NCBI GenBank assembly: GCA_022793995.1
Contig: JAAWDY010000067.1
Span: 62,001-126,000, forward strand
Reading direction: 5' to 3'
Length of the DNA stretch: 64,000 nt
Source of the DNA: Coprococcus sp.
GTDB lineage: Bacteria > Bacillota > Clostridia > Lachnospirales > Lachnospiraceae
Of this stretch, positions 53,411 to 61,900 are shown piece by piece. Below the pieces are notes generated by a model. That model was not told the DNA's origin. It saw only the letters and a program-made list of their open reading frames with translations, and ran no database searches. The translations under genes were made by a program, and so were the position numbers. Positions within the stretch are counted from its first letter, which is position 1, and every line of letters begins with the position of its first letter.

Positions 53411-53495
53411 GCAAACCTTTTGCAGGGTTCTTGCCTCTAAATCCCATTCAGGGACTCCTGAACTCAATCGCCTATTCGGCGATGAATTTCACAAG
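53411..53495. repeat. REP-like element between fliE and fliF
   Basis: It contains ATCGCCTATTCGGCGAT (53467-53483), TTCAGG-GACT-CCTGAA (53447-53462) and AACC...GGTT (53414-53429). Read on the minus strand, the module order ATCGCCGAATAGGCGATTGA, TTCAGG, CCCTGCAAA, GGTTT is the same as on the plus strand at 14896-14940, so this copy is inverted relative to those at pyrE and fliD-fliS. No long direct repeats flank it. Confidence 0.65.
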
Positions 53496-53526
53496 GTATC
53501 AGTGCATAGGCGCTATGCACTGATAC
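53496..53526. repeat. Palindrome across the fliE stop codon
   Basis: GTATCAGTGCATAG, three-base loop, CTATGCACTGATAC. The 14-bp perfect stem includes the last codons and the TAG stop of fliE. No T-run follows on the minus strand, so it may stabilise or process the message rather than terminate. Confidence 0.7.
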
Positions 53527-53830
53527 GCATAATTTCACTATAAGACTGCATCGCCGTGCTTCGCAGTGCCACAAGCAAATCGACCGCAAGCTGTGCCTTC
53601 GCTGCCGCGATCGGCTCTGCGTGCGGATTATCCGTCTGTCCCGTCGCCAGAAGATATTGTTCCTTTGCCAGAGCGTCCTCTGAAGCCTTCACGTCATTGA
53701 TTGCGTTCGCAAACACATCTTTAAAAACAGAAATCCCATTCTGCCCTGCCGACGACGCTCTTTCTGTACTTGTAGTACGATTTATCTCCAGTTCCCATGG
53801 CTGGATCGGTGTAATGAACATCTCACTCAT
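53513..53830 (-). CDS. fliE: Flagellar rod adaptor protein FliE
   Basis: 105 residues from the ATG eight bases after AAAGGGCG. The conserved C-terminal segment FKDVFANAINDVKASEDALAKEQYLLATGQTDNPHAEPIAAAKAQLAVDLLVALRSTAMQSYSEIMRI is clear. FliE joins the rod to the MS ring. It directly follows flgB, with flgC missing from between them. Its 3' end is part of a palindrome. Confidence 0.95.
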   Translation of the reverse strand: MSEMFITPIQPWELEINRTTSTERASSAGQNGISVFKDVFANAINDVKASEDALAKEQYLLATGQTDNPHAEPIAAAKAQLAVDLLVALRSTAMQSYSEIMRISA

Positions 53831-53889
53831 TATGTATCGCCCTTTCTTCATTCTATAAACTATAAATATAAAATATAGCCTTCAATATT

Positions 53890-54285
53890 TTACTGCGTCT
53901 TAAGAACCGTCTGATACCGCTTAATATCAGAAGTAATCGAGTTGAGCAGATATTGGTACTGTAATCCATCCCGCGCAAGCTTAGACTGTTCTACGTCTGC
54001 ATTAACGTTATTCTCATCAACCCTCGCGGAATCATCTCGACTGTGCAATTCATAATTGCTTCCTTCGATCGCATCCAGCATCGCATTGCTACTCTTTACA
54101 CCATCCGCCGCAACCAGTCTCTTACGGAACGTCTCCTCAAAACTAACTTCTGTCTTCTTAAATCCCGGCGTGTCCACATTCGCCAGATTATTCAGTGTAG
54201 TCTCCTGCGACTTCCACAGAAAATCTAACGCTTTTTCCGCCAATGGAACCGTATTTCCGAATATCGCGATCTTGTTCCAGGACAT
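53890..54285 (-). CDS. flgB: Flagellar rod protein FlgB
   Basis: 131 residues. FGNTVPLAEKALDFLWKSQETTLNNLANVDTPGFKKTEVSFEE is the FlgB rod signature, and DVEQSKLARDGLQYQYLLNSITSDIKRYQTVL the C-terminal helix. It is the first gene of the main fla/che unit, with GGAGTGAGG upstream and a sigma-A-type promoter at 54364-54392. Confidence 0.95.
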   Translation of the reverse strand: MSWNKIAIFGNTVPLAEKALDFLWKSQETTLNNLANVDTPGFKKTEVSFEETFRKRLVAADGVKSSNAMLDAIEGSNYELHSRDDSARVDENNVNADVEQSKLARDGLQYQYLLNSITSDIKRYQTVLKTQ

Positions 54286-54363
54286 TCATCCTCACTCCTT
54301 TATATTCTATATTATTCATTACAAGATTCATCTATTTCTTACCTTTACATAGTTATCTTATAT

Positions 54364-54392
54364 ATCATATACATATTTTCCCGAATTGTCCA
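54364..54392 (-). promoter_or_regulatory. Sigma-A-type promoter of the flgB (fla/che) operon
   Basis: TGGACA (54387-54392), 17 bases, TATGAT (54364-54369) on the minus strand, giving a leader of about 70 bases. It lies between the transglycosylase stop and flgB and is the only good candidate before this long unit. Confidence 0.6.
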
Positions 54393-54451
54393 GCGTTCCA
54401 GAAACTATTTTTTTTCCTTTTTTACCCTGAGCTTTTGCTTCCGCGCAGATC

Positions 54452-55237
54452 TTATAGGTAAAACCCGCCTTTCTCGTCGTCAGTGTTTGTTCCTCCCAGC
54501 AAGGAATTGCCGCCCTGCATCTGCATCCTGAGTATTTGCACATAGTATTCGGCATCCTTCTGTGTATAAGTATATGTATCCTGAAGCTTTTCCAGAAGTG
54601 AAATAACTCCTTCTTTGCTGCTTTCCCCTGTACTTGGTAGCGTCACCCCTGTCGAGATATCCATCCCCATATATTCTTTTACTTTTTTTATGTAGTTCCG
54701 CGTCTCTTTGAACGGAGGCACGCCGCCATATTTCGCTACATTGCCGCTGCCCGCGTTATACGCCGCGAGCGCCAGATCAATATTGCCGCCGTACTGAGTG
54801 AGCTTTTCGGAAATATATTTAGCGCCGCCCATGATATTGCTTCTCGCATCGTACGGATCACTTACTCCCAATGATGCCGCTGTCGCAGGCATGAGCTGCA
54901 TAACCCCGATCGCTCCCGCAGAAGATACCGCAGAAGCGTCAAATCCTGATTCTGCCTTGCCGATCGCTTTGAGCAGGTTAACCGGAACATTATATGTCTG
55001 TGCCGCCTCTTCAAAAACAGCGTCCATGCTTTCCGGAACGTCAATTCCCGCCGCCTTATTATTAAAATATTGAAAAGTATCTGCAAAGCTCCTGCCGGAA
55101 GCCGTCTGCGAAGAAGACACCCGACCGTCAGAATACTGGTTCGACGCACTCGGTCCCATCTGTATCTGCTTCAAAACATTGCTGATACGATCATAATATT
55201 TTTGATAAACAGAAAAATCTGTGTAACTGTCCGCCAT
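54452..55237 (-). CDS. Lytic transglycosylase without signal peptide (flagellar-type candidate)
   Basis: 261 residues. The SLT domain at about 75-205 shows the catalytic Glu96 in KAESGFD, then SSAGAIGVMQLMPATAASLGV and LALAAYNAGSGNVAKYGGVPPF...TRNYIKKV. It cleaves peptidoglycan to anhydromuropeptides. The N-terminus (MADSYTDFSVYQKYYDRISNVLKQIQ) lacks a Sec signal or membrane helix, as in the flagellum-exported FlgJ, and the gene sits directly upstream of flgB. A role in opening the wall for the rod, with export through the flagellar system, is inferred. The C-terminal 50 residues include a helical tail. Confidence 0.88.
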   Translation of the reverse strand: MADSYTDFSVYQKYYDRISNVLKQIQMGPSASNQYSDGRVSSSQTASGRSFADTFQYFNNKAAGIDVPESMDAVFEEAAQTYNVPVNLLKAIGKAESGFDASAVSSAGAIGVMQLMPATAASLGVSDPYDARSNIMGGAKYISEKLTQYGGNIDLALAAYNAGSGNVAKYGGVPPFKETRNYIKKVKEYMGMDISTGVTLPSTGESSKEGVISLLEKLQDTYTYTQKDAEYYVQILRMQMQGGNSLLGGTNTDDEKGGFYL

Positions 55238-55278
55238 TCTATCCTTCCTTTCCTTCTTTAAACGCGATATCTTTTCCT

Positions 55279-55307
55279 ATTATATCACTTCTTTTAAATA
55301 CTGGGAA
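55279..55307 (-). promoter_or_regulatory. Sigma-A-type promoter for the transglycosylase
   Basis: TTCCCA (55302-55307), 17 bases, TATAAT (55279-55284) on the minus strand, about 40 bases before the ATG. The rest of the 407-base gap 55238-55644 is AT-rich, with the divergent chemoreceptor promoter and no further feature seen. Confidence 0.55.
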
Positions 55308-55564
55308 GTTTTTTTTAAAATTCTTCAAAATTTCTTTAAATTTTAAATATAGAAGATACCGGGGCATTTGTATTTTAAAAATGGGGAAACTCAAATCCAG
55401 GACATCAGAACATATTGTATTTCAAATCTGCATATGCTATAAGACCGACAGGCAACTATGAAATTAGTGATCCATGTGTCCACCCCCTTCCCGTTGTCCG
55501 GCATTTCTCTACACTTTTTCCATAAATCCCCCAAGAAAAAAGACACAATTTTGAGAAAGAGATA

Positions 55565-55593
55565 TTTACATTCCTCCAATTTCGTTATAAAAT
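55565..55593 (+). promoter_or_regulatory. Sigma-A-type promoter for the chemoreceptor gene
   Basis: TTTACA (55565-55570), 17 bases, TAAAAT (55588-55593), about 50 bases before the GTG start. No sigma-28 site was seen here. Confidence 0.55.
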
Positions 55594-55644
55594 AGAGACA
55601 TATCTGTATATTTCTAATATTTAAAAAGGCAGGAGGAGTAAATC

Positions 55645-57462
55645 GTGTTTAAGAATTTGAAAATGAGAAGTAAACTTTTGCTCTCATTCGGTATTGTGAT
55701 CGTATTTTATATTGTCACCGTAGTGGTATCGTTTGCCGGGCTGAGCAGTGTTTCAAACGGATTAGCGTCCTTTTATGAGGTTCCCTATCCGATGGTAGAG
55801 CATACTCAGGAGCTACAGTCTACGACGCGTCAGGTATATCTGGATCTGTACCGCGCCCTTGTAGCTGGGAACACTTCCGATAGGCAGGCTACTTTAGCCT
55901 CGATTGAAGATGCGGCAAAGCAAAAAGACGCTTCTTTGGCAGCGCTTAAGACATGTTATGAAGGAGACCCGTCGATGCTTCAGGCAATCGAAACTGCCGC
56001 AGCGAAGACCGGAACTTTAAGGGAAGAGGCTGCAGGTTACATAAAAGCCGGCGATACAGATAATGCGCTGGCTACCATTACCGGCGAATACAATTCCGCG
56101 TGCAACGAACTCGATGAGATTTTGAATCAGACGATCGAGGCCGCGAGGGCTACAGCCGATGATTATTATTCTACCGGTATGTCCACCAAGAAAATATGCC
56201 AGACGATCCTGTTTATTCTCGCAATTGTATGCGTGATTCTTACAATTCTACTTATTTTCCGGATCGTTAGGGTAATTACCATTCCTCTGGCTGAAATCCA
56301 GACCGCTATGATCGCCATGTCAAAGGGCGATATGCATCCCGATGTTTCTTATCAGTCCAACGATGAATTGGGTGATCTGGCAGAAAAATTGCGTTTCGTG
56401 CTCAGTACATTAGCAGGTTATATCGAACACATCTGCTCTAAGATGGATTCTCTTGCAACCGGCGACTTTTCCGTAGATTTCGATATGGATTATCTCGGCG
56501 AGTTTGAGTCGATTAAGTCCTCTGGTTCCAAGATCCTGGAATCCCTCAACGATACTTTAAGCCAGCTTCATCAGGCGGCAGACCAGGTAGCAAGCGGATC
56601 CGACCAGGTTTCAAGCGGTGCGCAGGCATTGAGCCAGGGAGCTACCGAACAGGCAAGTTCCGTTGAAGAGCTGGCAGCGACGTTGAATGATCTGTCCACT
56701 CAGGTCAATCAAAACGCGCAAAATTCCCGTGATATCAATTCCTTGATCGAGCTTACCGCAGGTGAAGTTGACAACAGTAACCGCAAGATGGAACAGATGA
56801 TGGCTGCTATGACTAAGATCAACGATTGTTCAAGCCAGATCGAGAAGATCATCAAGACGATCGAAGACATTGCTTTCCAGACCAATATTCTTGCATTGAA
56901 CGCCGCCGTAGAGGCTGCGCGTGCAGGGGAAGCAGGCAAAGGGTTCGCCGTTGTAGCAGACGAAGTGCGAAGCCTTGCATCCAAGAGCGCGGAGGCAGCA
57001 AAGGACACCACCGTACTAATCAGCAATTCCTTGAACGCTGTTTCCGAAGGAAACCAGATCGCGGCGGATACACAGAGTTCACTGTTGAAAGTCGTCGCCA
57101 ATGCGCAGAAGATCTCGGACGGTATGGCAAAGATCACAGATGCTTCCGATATGCAGGCTGAGGGAATCTCACAGATCACCGTGGGAATCGATCAGATCTC
57201 TTCTGTTGTACAGACCAATTCCGCAACCGCAGAAGAAAGCGCTGCTGCCAGTGAAGAGCTGTTCAGCCAGTCCAGCCTGCTTAAGAACCTAGTCGGTAAG
57301 TTCCGTCTGAAAGGGATGCCGGCTGTATCTTCAGCTCCGGTTTCAACCACGCCAATAGAAGAGCTGAGCGTGGATTTATCTTCAGCCTCAAGCTATACCC
57401 CGAGTTATAGTACCTCAAGTTATAGCTCACCCAACTTTGTTGATGATAACGCCAAATACTAG
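55645..57462 (+). CDS. Methyl-accepting chemotaxis protein
   Basis: 605 residues from a GTG with AGGAGGAG upstream. It has TM1 ([23 protein letters not shown]), a helical extracellular sensor of about 155 residues, TM2 ([22 protein letters not shown]), HAMP and the signalling hairpin ([33 protein letters not shown]). The C-terminus carries a Ser/Tyr/Pro-rich tail ([16 protein letters not shown]), not a CheR-binding pentapeptide. Monocistronic: its own promoter and a strong terminator follow. The ligand is unknown. Confidence 0.95.
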   Translation: MFKNLKMRSKLLLSFGIVIVFYIVTVVVSFAGLSSVSNGLASFYEVPYPMVEHTQELQSTTRQVYLDLYRALVAGNTSDRQATLASIEDAAKQKDASLAALKTCYEGDPSMLQAIETAAAKTGTLREEAAGYIKAGDTDNALATITGEYNSACNELDEILNQTIEAARATADDYYSTGMSTKKICQTILFILAIVCVILTILLIFRIVRVITIPLAEIQTAMIAMSKGDMHPDVSYQSNDELGDLAEKLRFVLSTLAGYIEHICSKMDSLATGDFSVDFDMDYLGEFESIKSSGSKILESLNDTLSQLHQAADQVASGSDQVSSGAQALSQGATEQASSVEELAATLNDLSTQVNQNAQNSRDINSLIELTAGEVDNSNRKMEQMMAAMTKINDCSSQIEKIIKTIEDIAFQTNILALNAAVEAARAGEAGKGFAVVADEVRSLASKSAEAAKDTTVLISNSLNAVSEGNQIAADTQSSLLKVVANAQKISDGMAKITDASDMQAEGISQITVGIDQISSVVQTNSATAEESAAASEELFSQSSLLKNLVGKFRLKGMPAVSSAPVSTTPIEELSVDLSSASSYTPSYSTSSYSSPNFVDDNAKY

Positions 57463-57480
57463 AAGGTGAAAGTTCAAGTC

Positions 57481-57510
57481 AAATACCCCGCAGCTTGCTG
57501 CGGGGTATTT
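57481..57510. terminator. Strong hairpin after the chemoreceptor gene
   Basis: AAATACCCCGCAG, loop CTTG, CTGCGGGGTATTT: a perfect 13-bp stem between convergent genes. There is only a short T-run within the arm, but the stem is GC-rich enough to act in both directions. Confidence 0.7.
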
Positions 57511-57565
57511 GGTCTATGCTTTGCTTTGCGGTAAAAAGCGGAAAACTCTCCTATTCAACTTACTA

Positions 57566-58381
57566 TCATTCTCCTGATCCATACTTGATCGGATCTTTCA
57601 GAAAATTCCGGAAAAACTTATCATATTCCTTTTGGTAATGCTCTGCTTTCTCCGAATCTTCCATCACGCGAAAAAAGGTCGCCGCCTGCATGAATTTATC
57701 CTGTGTCTGATAGTTACATACCAAATCCTTCATCGCTTCTTCCATCAAGGCAATCGCCTTCTCCTTCTGTCCCCTTCCTGCCCAATATGTTCCGCAGGAA
57801 CAGACACAGTCGAAATTATCAGGCTCCTCCCTGAGCCAGTCCTCATACCAAGCGTCACTCTCTTCTACCCGCTTCAAACTGTTAAGCGCGTCTCCGATTG
57901 CACGGTTATACTCATTCGGCCTTTCCTCTTCCCACGCAAAGGTCGTCTTGACATCACGGCAGAACTCGATCGCATCCTCGAACCTCCGCAGACAAAAATA
58001 CGCCGTAACCACTTTAGGAAGCCATTCTTCAAAATTATAACGGAACTCAGTCGCCTCATCCACATCAGACAGCTCAAGCTTTCGATATGCCTCTGCAACA
58101 TTCTCCTTAATCCTCTCCCATACCGGATACCACGTCTCAAGACACCGCTCCATCTCATATTTCTCATATAGTCCGTCGCCAGTCTTAATCGCCGCGGCCA
58201 CCCCTTTCCACAGGTCGCCTTCTTCCTTCTCGCCATCCTCATCTTCAGAGTCATCCGGTTCCCATTCATCATCGTCCAGAAAATCTTCGTCAAACAGATC
58301 ATCGTCAAAAGACATTTTATCAAAATCCTTCTGCCGCTTTACTGCCTCAAATATAGACTTCTGCAAAAGTTGGTTTGACAT
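57566..58381 (-). CDS. TPR-like repeat protein, unknown function
   Basis: 271 residues from the ATG ten bases after GGAGGA. Residues of roughly 22-60 are strongly acidic (DDDLFDEDFLDDDEWEPDDSEDEDGE). The rest is helical, with tetratricopeptide-like spacing (TAYFCLRRFEDAIEFCRDVK, YWAGRGQKEKAIALMEEAM, FFRVMEDSEKAEHYQKEYDKF). There is no signal or membrane segment. It is likely a protein-protein scaffold, but I recognise no named family. It precedes nothing on its strand; GNAT and GTPase genes lie upstream. Confidence 0.72.
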   Translation of the reverse strand: MSNQLLQKSIFEAVKRQKDFDKMSFDDDLFDEDFLDDDEWEPDDSEDEDGEKEEGDLWKGVAAAIKTGDGLYEKYEMERCLETWYPVWERIKENVAEAYRKLELSDVDEATEFRYNFEEWLPKVVTAYFCLRRFEDAIEFCRDVKTTFAWEEERPNEYNRAIGDALNSLKRVEESDAWYEDWLREEPDNFDCVCSCGTYWAGRGQKEKAIALMEEAMKDLVCNYQTQDKFMQAATFFRVMEDSEKAEHYQKEYDKFFRNFLKDPIKYGSGE

Positions 58382-58502
58382 CTTCGCATCTTCCTCCACA
58401 CTGTTTCCTTCCCCAACCCTTATCCATCGTATCGCTTTTCTCCCTTAAAAGTTCAACATTACATATGAGTGCTCTTATTATAACAAATGTTCACCCTCTT
58501 GA

Positions 58503-59051
58503 CTAGTGTTTCTTTTCCTCTCCTTCGCTTCCTTCACTTTCCTCATTCTCAGACAACATTTCCTGCGTCAGTTCATACGCAAAGCGTTTTGTCCCGTCCT
58601 GTACAAAGATATTCCCGCAATACTGAAAACCATTTTTCTTCAGTACTCTCTGCATGACCGTATTATTCTCATGCGTGTCGATCCGTAGGTGCCCCCCTGA
58701 CTGTACGAACGCCCACCCGATGCAGAAAGAAGCGACCCCATGTCTTATCCGGTCTGCCGCAATCCGATGAATGACTCCATATGCGGATCCATCGTCCTTC
58801 CATGCCCCATCATAAATGATGGCATAGTTCGTCTCTTCCATGACCTTGAAGAAAAATACGCCGACAACCTTTCCCCCGTCCACGCACACATAACTGTCTC
58901 CGTCCGCAATATCCTGCCGAATCCTCTGAGGCTTCGGTTCCGTTTCTCCCCACTGGGTCGGATTCCCATTCTCTCTCATAAATGCTCTTGCATCCTCATA
59001 GATCTGTAAGATTCTCTCCAGATCCTCTATCTTTGTTTTCCTGATCTCCAT
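58503..59051 (-). CDS. GNAT family N-acetyltransferase
   Basis: 182 residues. The GNAT fold is seen in MEIRKTKIEDLERILQIYEDARAFMRENGNPTQWGE, the acetyl-CoA region VIHRIAADRIRHGVASFCIGWA, and IDTHENNTVMQRVLKKNGFQYCGNIFV. The substrate cannot be predicted. The gene starts 13 bases after the stop of the GTPase-nuclease fusion, so the two are likely cotranscribed. A charged C-terminal tail (SENEESEGSEGEEKKH) is present. Confidence 0.9.
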   Translation of the reverse strand: MEIRKTKIEDLERILQIYEDARAFMRENGNPTQWGETEPKPQRIRQDIADGDSYVCVDGGKVVGVFFFKVMEETNYAIIYDGAWKDDGSAYGVIHRIAADRIRHGVASFCIGWAFVQSGGHLRIDTHENNTVMQRVLKKNGFQYCGNIFVQDGTKRFAYELTQEMLSENEESEGSEGEEKKH

Positions 59052-59064
59052 TTCTCCCTACTTT

Positions 59065-61824
59065 CTATCTCTTGCCGAGACGTATTTTTTCCATATCCTC
59101 CGCCAGCTCACGATCCATATGCTGAAACAGATAGTTCTTCCCTCGATCCCTTCGTTTCTCATACTCCTCGTATATCTGTCGCCTGGTGAGTTCTACCTCT
59201 TTTAAAAATTCCCGCGACGAAATCAGCGTGCCGCCCTGCCCCAATGTAATCACCTGCTCCACACCGTCCGACGTCACCACCGTCACATGGTATTTCCGTC
59301 CAATCTCATGGACTACTTTTTCAATATACTGATCTGCCGTCTCCGCCCTTTTCGTGTAAACAACATGGATATTGTGGTATTTTAATATCTCTATCTCAAA
59401 ATTATCGACCTTATACGCGTCAAACACCAAAATCAGAATGCACTTCTTAAAACCTTGATAGTTGCAGAGAATATCCATCAGCTTATTTCTTGCCGCCTCA
59501 ATATTTTCATTTGCCAGCTCTTTTAAGTCATCCCACGCGAAAATGACATTATATCCATCCACCAACAGGTATTCCTGGACGGGTTCCTCTTGTTTTCCCG
59601 CCTTCTTTTGCGAATCTGCGGTGATTGTCCTGGTTCCGCCGCTTTGTTTCCGTTCTACACGGCCATATGTGCGAATAAAGATCTCTTCCAGTTCCCGTTC
59701 CTGCCTCGCTCTCCTCTCATACTGACCGTCGCCGTCTCTGCCTGGCAGTTTTGACCGGCTCTTTCTATCCGGCGATTCGTCCGCCGCCTCCCGTTCTGTC
59801 TCCTCCCGATCTTCTCGATCGAACTGGCTCTCAATATGCATATATTCCGGCACCCGATCCCACGGTACATAGAATCCAGCCCCATGCGTGCAGAAAATAG
59901 ATCCCGGCGGATTTTCCACATCCCGCTCTGCATCATACCCCATCTCCGCTATGACTTCCCCTGCCTTGCCGCAGGGAGCATAGCCGTCAAATTCGCAGAA
60001 AAGCCTGCCTTGCCCTCTGGTATATGCACTTACCTCCCTCTGATAATCACGCATACCTGCGACCGGCGCTTTTCCCGTAAGAAGGGACATCTCCCCACTC
60101 GTCTCAGGAGCAGCAAATTCCCCTTGCATTTTCTGGATATCTGCCAGAGCGCGGCCTGTATATTCTGCCGGAACTTCCAGCCGAAACCTGTAATATGGCT
60201 CCAGAAGGACACTGTCCGCCTGCATCAGTCCTTGCCTTACCGCACGGTACGTAGCCTGCCGAAAATCACCGCCCTCCGTATGCTTGATGTGTGCCCGCCC
60301 TGCAAGCAGAGTAAATTGTATGTCCGTGACCGGCGCGCCAAGGAGCACCCCGCGGTGCTCCTTCTCTGCAAGATGCGTCAGAATTAGCCTCTGCCAATTC
60401 CGGTCCAGCATATCCTCGCTGCAACAATTTGTAAATGTCACTCCGCTCCCCGCTTCTTTCGGTTCCAGGAGCAGATGTACTTCCGCATAATGACGCAGTG
60501 GCTCAAAATGTCCAACACCTTCCACAACCTTGCGTATTGTCTCTTTATATACGATTTTTCCCGTGTCAAAAGAAACAGTGACTCCAAAACGTTCCTGGAT
60601 CAGACTTTTCAGTATTTCGATCTGCACCTCTCCCATAAGCTGCACATGGATTTCTTCCAGTTCCTCATTCCATACAATCCGAAGAAGCGGATCCTCCTCC
60701 TCCAACTGTCTGAGGCTTTGAAGCATTGTATGCGGGTCCATTGATTCTGGAAAGCGCACGTGGTAGCTTAGCACTGGCTGAAGGATGGGTGTGCGAGACT
60801 CCTTTGCCGCCCCCAGCCCTTCGCCAGGATATGTATGCGTAAGTCCCGTAATGGCACAGACCATCCCGGCCTCGGCTTCCTTAAGCATTTCATATTTTTC
60901 GCCGGAGTAGAGCCGGATCTGATTCACCTTTTCTTCCCAAGCCTTGGGCGCATTTTCCGCACTTTTCAGGCTGTCTCTGACCCTTAATTTCCCGCTGGTG
61001 ACACGCAGATGTGTCAGACGGTTCCCCTGAGAATCACGTGAAATCTTATAGACTCTTGCCCCGAAGAGCTCCGTTTCTTTCCTCTGTCCGCCCAGGGCAC
61101 GTCCCCCTGTCGTAAAACGGCGTATTCCCTCCAACAGAGTGTCCACACCTTGAGTCTTAAGCGCCGAGCCAAAATAGCACGGAAAAACCTTCCGCTCCCC
61201 GATCAGGCGGACGATCGTCTCTTCTCCTATTCTCTCGTTTCCGATGTATTCTTCCATCGCCGCCTCGTCAGAAAGAGCAAGCTGCTCCCAGAACATATCC
61301 CGCTCCTTAGCTTCCCCGTCGAAGGCAATACACCCCTCATCTAGGGTATTTCTCAATTCGTCCAGAAGCTTCCTCTTGTCCGTACCCTTCTGGTCCATCT
61401 TGTTGACAAATACAAACGCAGGGATCCCATACCTCTTTAACAGTCCCCAGAGCGTACGCGTATGTCCCTGCACACCGTCCGCCCCATTAATCACAAGAAT
61501 CGCATAGTCCAGCACCGGAAGAGTTCTCTCCGTCTCCGCGGCAAAATCCACATGCCCCGGCGTGTCGAGCATCGTCACGCGGACCCCATCCAGCATAAGC
61601 TCCGCCTGTTTCGAGAAAATCGTGATCCCTCTGTCCCGCTCTAACGCATGCGTATCCAAAAAGGCGTCCCCATGGTCTACCCTCCCAGGTTTCCTTATAT
61701 TTCCGCAAAGATACAGGATACTTTCCGATAATGTCGTCTTTCCCGCATCCACATGGGCCAGCAGACCAATACATATATGCTTTGATGACTTTTGTGTATT
61801 CTTTTCTTCTGCCTGTTCGCCCAT
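59065..61824 (-). CDS. TetM/EF-G-like translational GTPase fused to a Rae1/YacP-type NYN nuclease domain
   Basis: 919 residues; GAGGAGG lies seven bases before the ATG. The G domain has P-loop LLAHVDAGKTTLSES (23-35), switch I RDRGITI, DTPGHVDF and NKMDQKG. Domains II-V follow the ribosomal protection protein plan (MLDRNWQRLILTHLAEKEHRGV, AGRAHIKHTEGGDFRQATYRAVRQGL, EYTGRALADIQKMQGEF, RLFCEFDGYAPC). TetM-type proteins enter the ribosomal A site. After a charged linker (about 675-748), residues 752-880 form a YacP/Rae1 NYN domain with acidic residues D756 (LLVDGYN), D802 (FDAYKVD), D831 (ETADQYIE) and D853 (TSDG). Rae1 of B. subtilis is an mRNA endonuclease acting in the A site. A GTPase-delivered ribosomal nuclease is inferred. 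Confidence 0.9.
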   Translation of the reverse strand: MGEQAEEKNTQKSSKHICIGLLAHVDAGKTTLSESILYLCGNIRKPGRVDHGDAFLDTHALERDRGITIFSKQAELMLDGVRVTMLDTPGHVDFAAETERTLPVLDYAILVINGADGVQGHTRTLWGLLKRYGIPAFVFVNKMDQKGTDKRKLLDELRNTLDEGCIAFDGEAKERDMFWEQLALSDEAAMEEYIGNERIGEETIVRLIGERKVFPCYFGSALKTQGVDTLLEGIRRFTTGGRALGGQRKETELFGARVYKISRDSQGNRLTHLRVTSGKLRVRDSLKSAENAPKAWEEKVNQIRLYSGEKYEMLKEAEAGMVCAITGLTHTYPGEGLGAAKESRTPILQPVLSYHVRFPESMDPHTMLQSLRQLEEEDPLLRIVWNEELEEIHVQLMGEVQIEILKSLIQERFGVTVSFDTGKIVYKETIRKVVEGVGHFEPLRHYAEVHLLLEPKEAGSGVTFTNCCSEDMLDRNWQRLILTHLAEKEHRGVLLGAPVTDIQFTLLAGRAHIKHTEGGDFRQATYRAVRQGLMQADSVLLEPYYRFRLEVPAEYTGRALADIQKMQGEFAAPETSGEMSLLTGKAPVAGMRDYQREVSAYTRGQGRLFCEFDGYAPCGKAGEVIAEMGYDAERDVENPPGSIFCTHGAGFYVPWDRVPEYMHIESQFDREDREETEREAADESPDRKSRSKLPGRDGDGQYERRARQERELEEIFIRTYGRVERKQSGGTRTITADSQKKAGKQEEPVQEYLLVDGYNVIFAWDDLKELANENIEAARNKLMDILCNYQGFKKCILILVFDAYKVDNFEIEILKYHNIHVVYTKRAETADQYIEKVVHEIGRKYHVTVVTSDGVEQVITLGQGGTLISSREFLKEVELTRRQIYEEYEKRRDRGKNYLFQHMDRELAEDMEKIRLGKR

Positions 61825-61900
61825 AAAAATGCCTCCTCTCGTGAAAATATACTTTATTAGTATATCACAAGAGAAGGCAATAGTCGAGGTGCTTTTAACC

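Noticed and set aside
54358..54555. 65-codon frame overlapping the transglycosylase 3' end and the flgB promoter
   Set aside because: It has no binding site, lies mostly in another frame of the transglycosylase, and covers the flgB promoter; no protein-like features were seen.
59065..61824. Tetracycline resistance determinant (tetM/tetO)
   Set aside because: The GTPase part belongs to the broader ribosomal-protection-like family and carries a nuclease fusion; no mobile element is nearby, so a resistance call is not supported.
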